From: Gnetum montanum
Taxonomy: Eukaryota; Streptophyta; Gnetopsida; Gnetales; Gnetaceae
Assembly (NCBI GenBank): GCA_015680685.1
Contig: MNCI01021017.1
Span: 469,693-533,692, forward strand
DNA length: 64,000 nucleotides
Reading direction: 5' to 3'
The notes under the pieces are model-generated. The model made no database searches. It saw only the letters and a program-made list of their open reading frames with translations, and had not been told where the DNA came from. A program made the translations under genes and the position numbers. Below, piece by piece: positions 58,986 through 64,000 of the stretch (within the stretch, counting starts at the first letter, position 1; each line of letters starts with the position of its first letter).

Positions 58986-61900
58986 ATGGACATCTGGGAG
59001 CAATTCAATGGACCTTTGAGTCTAAGTTGACCTCATGGTGATGTTGAATGATGCATCGATCTTAATTGCCTAGATCTTGAGCTTGGGGGTCTTGTTGACC
59101 ACATAGTCTCAATAGCCTAAAAACCTAGTTAAACCCCTTGACCTTGAAGCTGGTGATGTCATTGAGGACTTCCTAGTTAAGGCTCCTATCACAACACATA
59201 GTGGTGAGGAGAAAACACTATAATTAAGTTCCTCATTGAAACCTCAAAAATCTCAAAACATTACCAAGGTCCTCTAGGACAACATTAAGGTCTTTGCTTA
59301 GTCATATGAAGATATGATAGATCTTGACCCATGCCTAGTGCAACATAACATCATACTCAATCCTAGTATTAGATCAATTAAGACAAAAGTTCACAATATT
59401 AGGCCAAATTTAGCCCTAGTAGTTCATGATGAGATCATAAAATTATACCAAGATGGTTTCATTAGAGCTATTGATTACACAAAATGAATATCCAACATAC
59501 TGGTAGTCACTAAGAAAAATGGAAGTATACGTATTTGTATTGATTTTTGAGACCTAAATAAGAAAACCATCAAATATGATTTCCCTTTTTCCAGTATTGA
59601 CAAACTTATTGATACTATGGTTGGGCATGCCTTATAATTCTTCATGGATGAGTTTCCAAAATACAACCAAATTAGGATTAACATGGAGCATTAATTTTGT
59701 ATGATCTTCATGACCCCTTGGGATATCTTTTGTTATACCATAATGCCCTTTGTTCTAAAGACTATAGGAGAAACCTGAAAATAGAAATGACATATATCTT
59801 CAATGATTATATGCTATGGTTGCTTAATGAATACATAGATGGTATAGCTATTAATTCCAAAGTGGTCAAAAACCATGCACATCACCTTAACCTTGTGTTG
59901 AAACGATGTCTCAAATATGAGCTTAGGCTTAACCCCAAAAAGTGTGTCTTTGGTATTAAAACTAGTAAGATTCTTGGCTTTGTAGTATCTAAAGTAGGAA
60001 TACACATTGATTTTGATAAAGTTAATCTCATATCCAAGTTGGCAGCACCAACCAACCTTAAGGATCTTTGGGGATTGCAAGGTATATTGCAATTTATTTG
60101 TAGGTTTACTGTTAGGCTTACGGATAAGTTACAACCCATGCAACACTTGCTTAAGAAAGAAGTTCACTATGAGTGGATGACTGAATGCCAAGAAGCCTTT
60201 GAAAATCTTAAGCAAGAGTTGGCACGATTACCAACAATCTATCCACCATAAGAGGATAAGCCCTTTTGCATCTACCTTGCTAGCTCTAACATGTCCATTG
60301 CCTCTCTACTCTATCAAAAATGAGATGATGGAGCAAAGCTTCTTGTATACTACCTATGACATGCATTAATTTCCCATGAGACCTAATACACCAAAGTAGA
60401 AAAGTATTATTTAGACCTAGTCTTATCATTGAAGAAGTAATGGCACTACCTCTTTAGGAGCCAAGTCAACGTCATTTCCAAAGATAATGTATGTAGAGCC
60501 AGAACAACCAACATCTATAGGAGTAGCCATATTGCATGTTGAAAAGTCATAATAGCTAAATTTTCTCTCCATTGCATCTCTCAAACATTAATGAAAGGCC
60601 AAGAAATAGCCACATAACTTATTACTTCACCGATAGAAGACCATGTAGCCATAGATCCTAAATTCCCTTATGATCATGTCAACACTCTTAGCAAAGTACC
60701 CAAGGGCTATGAGGTGATTATGAACTTTGATAGAGCTTCAACTTCTCATGGGGCTAATGTTGATATCATCATAACACTCCTATCTAGTAAAGTCCAATCC
60801 TTTCTTCCCATTTTGAATTCCCATGTACCAAAAACATAGCAAATTATGAAGGATTGATTAGAGAAATGATGGTAGCCCATGACTAAGGAATCAAGCTCTT
60901 AATAATTAAAGGTGATTCACAACTTGTGGTTAACCATGTAACTGATGTTTATGCATGTAAAGCCAAACATTTGCAACCTTACTATGACTTAGAAAAGAAA
61001 CTGATACAACAATTCACAAATTGTAATATCCAACCTGTACTCTAAACTAAGAACACACTAGCTGATGCTAGCACAATATTTTCTCTTAGTGTGAAACCTG
61101 ATTTGCTTAGTAAGTTACCTACCTTAACTATGAACTATGCTATTCCCATCACACAGAACATTGAGGACAACTTTGTAGCCTTTTTTAGTACCGTCCCTCC
61201 AAGGGAATGATATGACTATATCAAGTTTTACCTCATGCATGGTGAATCTCCAAAAGGCCTAACTACTTCTCAAAAGGATCATGTATGTAAAAGATCAAAA
61301 TAATATGTCATTGTAGGTGATAACATATTGTGTTGATGATCCTATGATGGCATATTATTAGTGTGCTTGGGTAAAATCAAAGCCTGCATAGTCCTTGAGC
61401 ATGGTCATCAGGATGTATGTGAAGGACATATAGGACCTAGAGCCATAGATACTAAGATTAGATGACTAGGCTATTAATAGTCCTATATGGAGAGGTAATG
61501 CCTATAGAAGGTTAAAAATTTTGACATTTTTTATTGACATAGTAACCTGATACACATGCCACTAACTGAGTTACACACTACTTAGATAACTTGGTCATTT
61601 CAATAATGGGGGTTGCATATCATTGGATCTATAGCCCCTAAGTCTTCCACAGAGCATAGCTTCATCATCACCATAATCAAATACTTCACAAAGTGTGTTG
61701 AAGCTATTTCCCTAAGAAAGACAACATCTCAACAAGTTTGGAGATTTATACTCAGAAACATAGTATCTCATTTTTGCATACCTACAACCATAGTCACAAA
61801 TAATGGACCATAGTTTAGTAGCGAAGAAATGAAACTCTTTTATCAAGACCTAAGCATTAAACATTCCTCTTTATCATCATACTACCATTAGGCTAATGAA

Positions 61901-62445
61901 CAAGCTAAAGCTAGCAACAAGGCCATCATAAATGTGCTAAAAAAGATGATAAATAATAGCACAAGTGGCATGAGTAGCTTGTCCATGCACTTTAGGCCTA
62001 TTGAACAACCTATTCGACCACAACTAGTGTAAATCCAAATAGCCTGGTTTATGGTTTTGAAGTTGTTTTGCCTTTTTAATTATAGGTTCCATAATTGAGG
62101 GTAGATCTACTGAACTTCATCAATGATGAATAGAATAAGGAGCTATGTATCATAGACCTAAACTTGGTGGAGGAGCAATGAGTATGAATGCTTACTCACA
62201 TTGAGCGATAACAAGAGAGGCCAAAACAACAACACTACCATGACCTAAAAGAATGAAAGATCAAGAAGTGAGACTTGATCCTCAAATCTATTTGTGAGCA
62301 TGTAGACAAATTCTCAGCCAACTAGAAAGGACCTTTCTTGATCAAAAAGGCCTATGGAAATGGAGCTTTTAGAATAGCATACATGAATGAGAATAATTTG
62401 GCCAATCTCATCAACCATTCCTATCTCAAACCTTATTACATCTAA
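58986..62445 (+). pseudogene. pol (RT, RNase H, archaeal-type RNase H, integrase) of element A, Tat type
   Basis: The ATG at 58,986 starts the frame after an acceptor-like TATGTAG. RT: IRICIDF, stop, DLNKKTIKYDFP (59,527-59,585), then the catalytic YxDD as YIDG (59,828 on) with its second Asp lost, and NPKKCVFGIKTSKILGFVVS (59,931 on). RNase H: PFCIYLASSNMSIASLLYQK (60,268 on). A second, RVT_3-type RNase H follows: NFDRASTSHGANVDIII (60,724 on) and GDSQLVVNHVTDVYACKAKH (60,910 on), the mark of the Tat lineage. Integrase: HIIGSIAPKSS (61,616), TNNGPQFSSEEM (Asp to Asn) near 61,797, and WKGPFLIKKAYGNGAFRIA (62,323 on). Numerous stops and frame changes make it inactive. Confidence 0.85.
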
Positions 62446-63481
62446 CATGCTTTCTATAGAGGTATCAACATTGACATCCATGAACATAGTGACCAATAAA
62501 AAATGAGCCAGCATTCTTTTCTCTTTTTGCATAAAAAGTGAAGTAAAAAACTTTATAACAATAAAGACTTGTGGTTTTCTAGTTTTTTGGCCATCTCATG
62601 TAGTCCTATGCATTATATTCTAATGACATGTTTTCCTTATCTTGTTTTCTTGTTCTCTTAGAGTTGTGCTTGCAAGATAAAGCCTAAAGTTATCACAAAG
62701 GTGCAACTCATTATGAAAACAAGTTACCATGTGAATTTGATGCAAAATATTTAGTTAGCTTGTCCTGTCATGCTAAGAATTCTTATTCCACTACACTTCT
62801 ATTACCTCTTCTTGATCTCAAACTAGTATCCTGGTTATGACCTTCTTTTCCTTAAATGACAATGGTAACCTATGTTTGAAACTCATGCATTATGGCTATT
62901 TGACATCTCCTTCAACATGCTCCACCATCAAGTCCATTGAATGTAGCACATCTCACTTAACAAGAAAACCAAATTAAACCTAGCCTTGGCAATGAGACCT
63001 AATAAAGGTTTTGTCCCTTAAAAAAGGAGATGAAAATTGCCAGAAATCCGAATGGCCAATGAGAATCAAAGGACAAACCAATGGCTCCAAACATGCAAAT
63101 GAAGAAGCCTAATAGTGAATGAAACCTTGGAGTGGCATGTTGGTTCCTCAAAAACATTACCAAATGATCAATAATTTAAAACATGAAGCCCTAAGCCTTA
63201 TTGATTCTTCAACATGTTAATTCCATATCATAGCCATGAGATCAACATATGGAACTCATTATTAACCCTTATGACCAATTCTTGGTATTCAAATGTAACC
63301 TGTAACTTTTACCACTTCATCATAACCTTATCCAATTATCACAAATCACTCTTTTACATGGCTCGATACTATAGGATTAAGCATTTAAAGGAAACATTGA
63401 TGATGGACCCACAATGGTGTTTTACATTCTTTATCGATGTATCTTGGGTTAATTCTCCAAACATCAACAAAGAAAGGCCAA
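62446..63481 (+). other. 3' non-coding region of element A with purine tract
   Basis: It matches B at 23,620-24,548. A TTTTCTTGTTCTCTTAG run at about 62,644-62,660 looks like a splice acceptor and is kept in B. The region ends with AACAAAGAAAGGCCAA, the likely polypurine tract, directly before the LTR start TGAAACACC. No coding frame is supported; the 101-codon stretch at 63,214-63,519 runs into the LTR. Confidence 0.55.
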
Positions 63482-64000
63482 TGAAACACCACCTAAAAAA
63501 TTCATGTTGTAACCTATAAATATTTACCAGTCAACTTAAGGTAAGAATTCATTATAAATGTGAGGTTTGTGGCCCATGAGCTGCAATCTTGTATACTTTA
63601 ACTTTGTGGAATTGAAAAATACCTCATAAGTTGCTATTGCCTTACTTCCCAAGTGGAAAAAGCAATTTCATGTCCATATTTGGCTAAACATGCCTTAGAG
63701 GCTACCAAGTTTGGCATTTTCATGAGTGTTTGTGGGGATATAGCCTCAACTACGCTGTAACCAACTACAACCAATGTTGGTGGTGTTGGATTTTCCATTC
63801 CCTAATAATTCCCAATGTAGTTTTCACAAAGCCCAATGTAGGAGTTGCAAGGCCAATGTTGAAGTTATTGGGTTTTCCATTTTCCTGACAATGGTCAATG
63901 TAGTCATCACAGTTTCCAATAGTAGCATCATGGCCAGTGTAGTCATCTCAAATTTTTAGCGATCTTCACATGGCCAATGTAGTCATCACAGTTTCTAGCA
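63482..64000 (+). repeat. 3' LTR of element A, cut by the window end
   Basis: It matches 12,982-13,505 from TGAAACACCACCTA on, with CTTAAGGTAAG, AAGTGGAAAAAGCAAT and the GGCCAATGTAGTCATCAC words. This direct repeat is what joins gag-pro at 15-26 kb and pol at 59-62 kb into one element. Confidence 0.85.

Larger units (their letters stand above)
12982..64000 (+). mobile_element. Element A: Tat-type Ty3/gypsy retrotransposon, partial, carrying nested B, C and F
   Basis: The order is 5' LTR 12,982-14,398, primer site, gag, protease (split by B), tandem-repeat spacer, antisense gene (its intron 4 holds C), word-rich spacer (split by F), pol 58,986-62,445, 3' LTR from 63,482 and cut by the window end. 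Both LTRs start TGAAACACCACC and run parallel. Without the nested elements, A spans roughly 19 kb within the window. Placement of gag-pro and pol in one element rests on the shared LTR, the continuity of the antisense gene across C and the continuity of the pro frame across B. Confidence 0.75.

Overview
The window is plant nuclear DNA made almost entirely of decayed LTR retrotransposons nested in one another. I see no host gene, rRNA or tRNA gene, or CRISPR array. The evidence for a plant is a Ty3/gypsy Tat-type pol with a second (archaeal-type) RNase H, an Athila-like gypsy element, a Copia-like element with a TGGTATCAG primer site, and GT-AG introns. Dense TAG/TGA/TAA stops that fit C-to-T decay of Gln/Arg codons point to a methylated, repeat-rich, probably very large genome. 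The species cannot be fixed from sequence.

Layout. (1) 1-6,828 and 12,517-12,981 are an old Tat-like element 'L': antisense-gene remnants (181-1,645), a protease fragment (1,646-2,345), a long intron and exon 1 of the antisense gene (3,915-2,346), two repeat-rich spacers (3,916-6,715), then the start of pol. A Copia-like non-autonomous element (about 6,829-12,516) interrupts that pol. (2) From 12,982 past the window end lies 'A', a Tat-like element inserted in the pol of L: 5' LTR, primer site, gag, protease, spacer, antisense gene (minus strand, 42,730 down to 27,390), word-rich spacer, pol (58,986-62,445) and 3' LTR (63,482 on). (3) Three elements sit inside A. 'B' (16,909-26,244) lies in the protease; it is gag-pro only, with two full LTRs and a target duplication. 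'C' (28,685-38,645) lies in intron 4 of A's antisense gene; it carries gag-pro plus its own antisense gene and has a perfect 5-bp target duplication AATAC. 'F' (45,142-57,440) lies in the spacer between A's antisense gene and pol; it is a minus-strand Athila-like element.

The most interesting part is the antisense gene. In C it can be followed through seven exons and six short GT-AG introns (37,823 down to 34,247), and A and L keep homologous exons. Its N-terminal part resembles FCP1/NIF phosphatase-like sequence, its middle resembles the 'putative plant transposon protein' family, and its C-terminal half is coiled-coil and acidic. In A it lies between protease and pol, so gag-pro and pol are separated by an oppositely transcribed, spliced gene. 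A splice-acceptor-like site just before the pol ATG in both A and L suggests that pol is reached by splicing, as known for Ogre elements.

Two structural habits recur. Each family's LTR or spacer is filled with its own short palindromic or two-way word (GATATC, CCACATG/CATGTGG, ACTACGCTCTCC/GGAGAGCGTAGT, TACGCTG, GTAGACGTCT). Three Tat-like elements also share a tandem repeat built on ATGGCCTTAAACTA after the protease. All coding regions here are broken. C is the youngest and best kept; L is the oldest.
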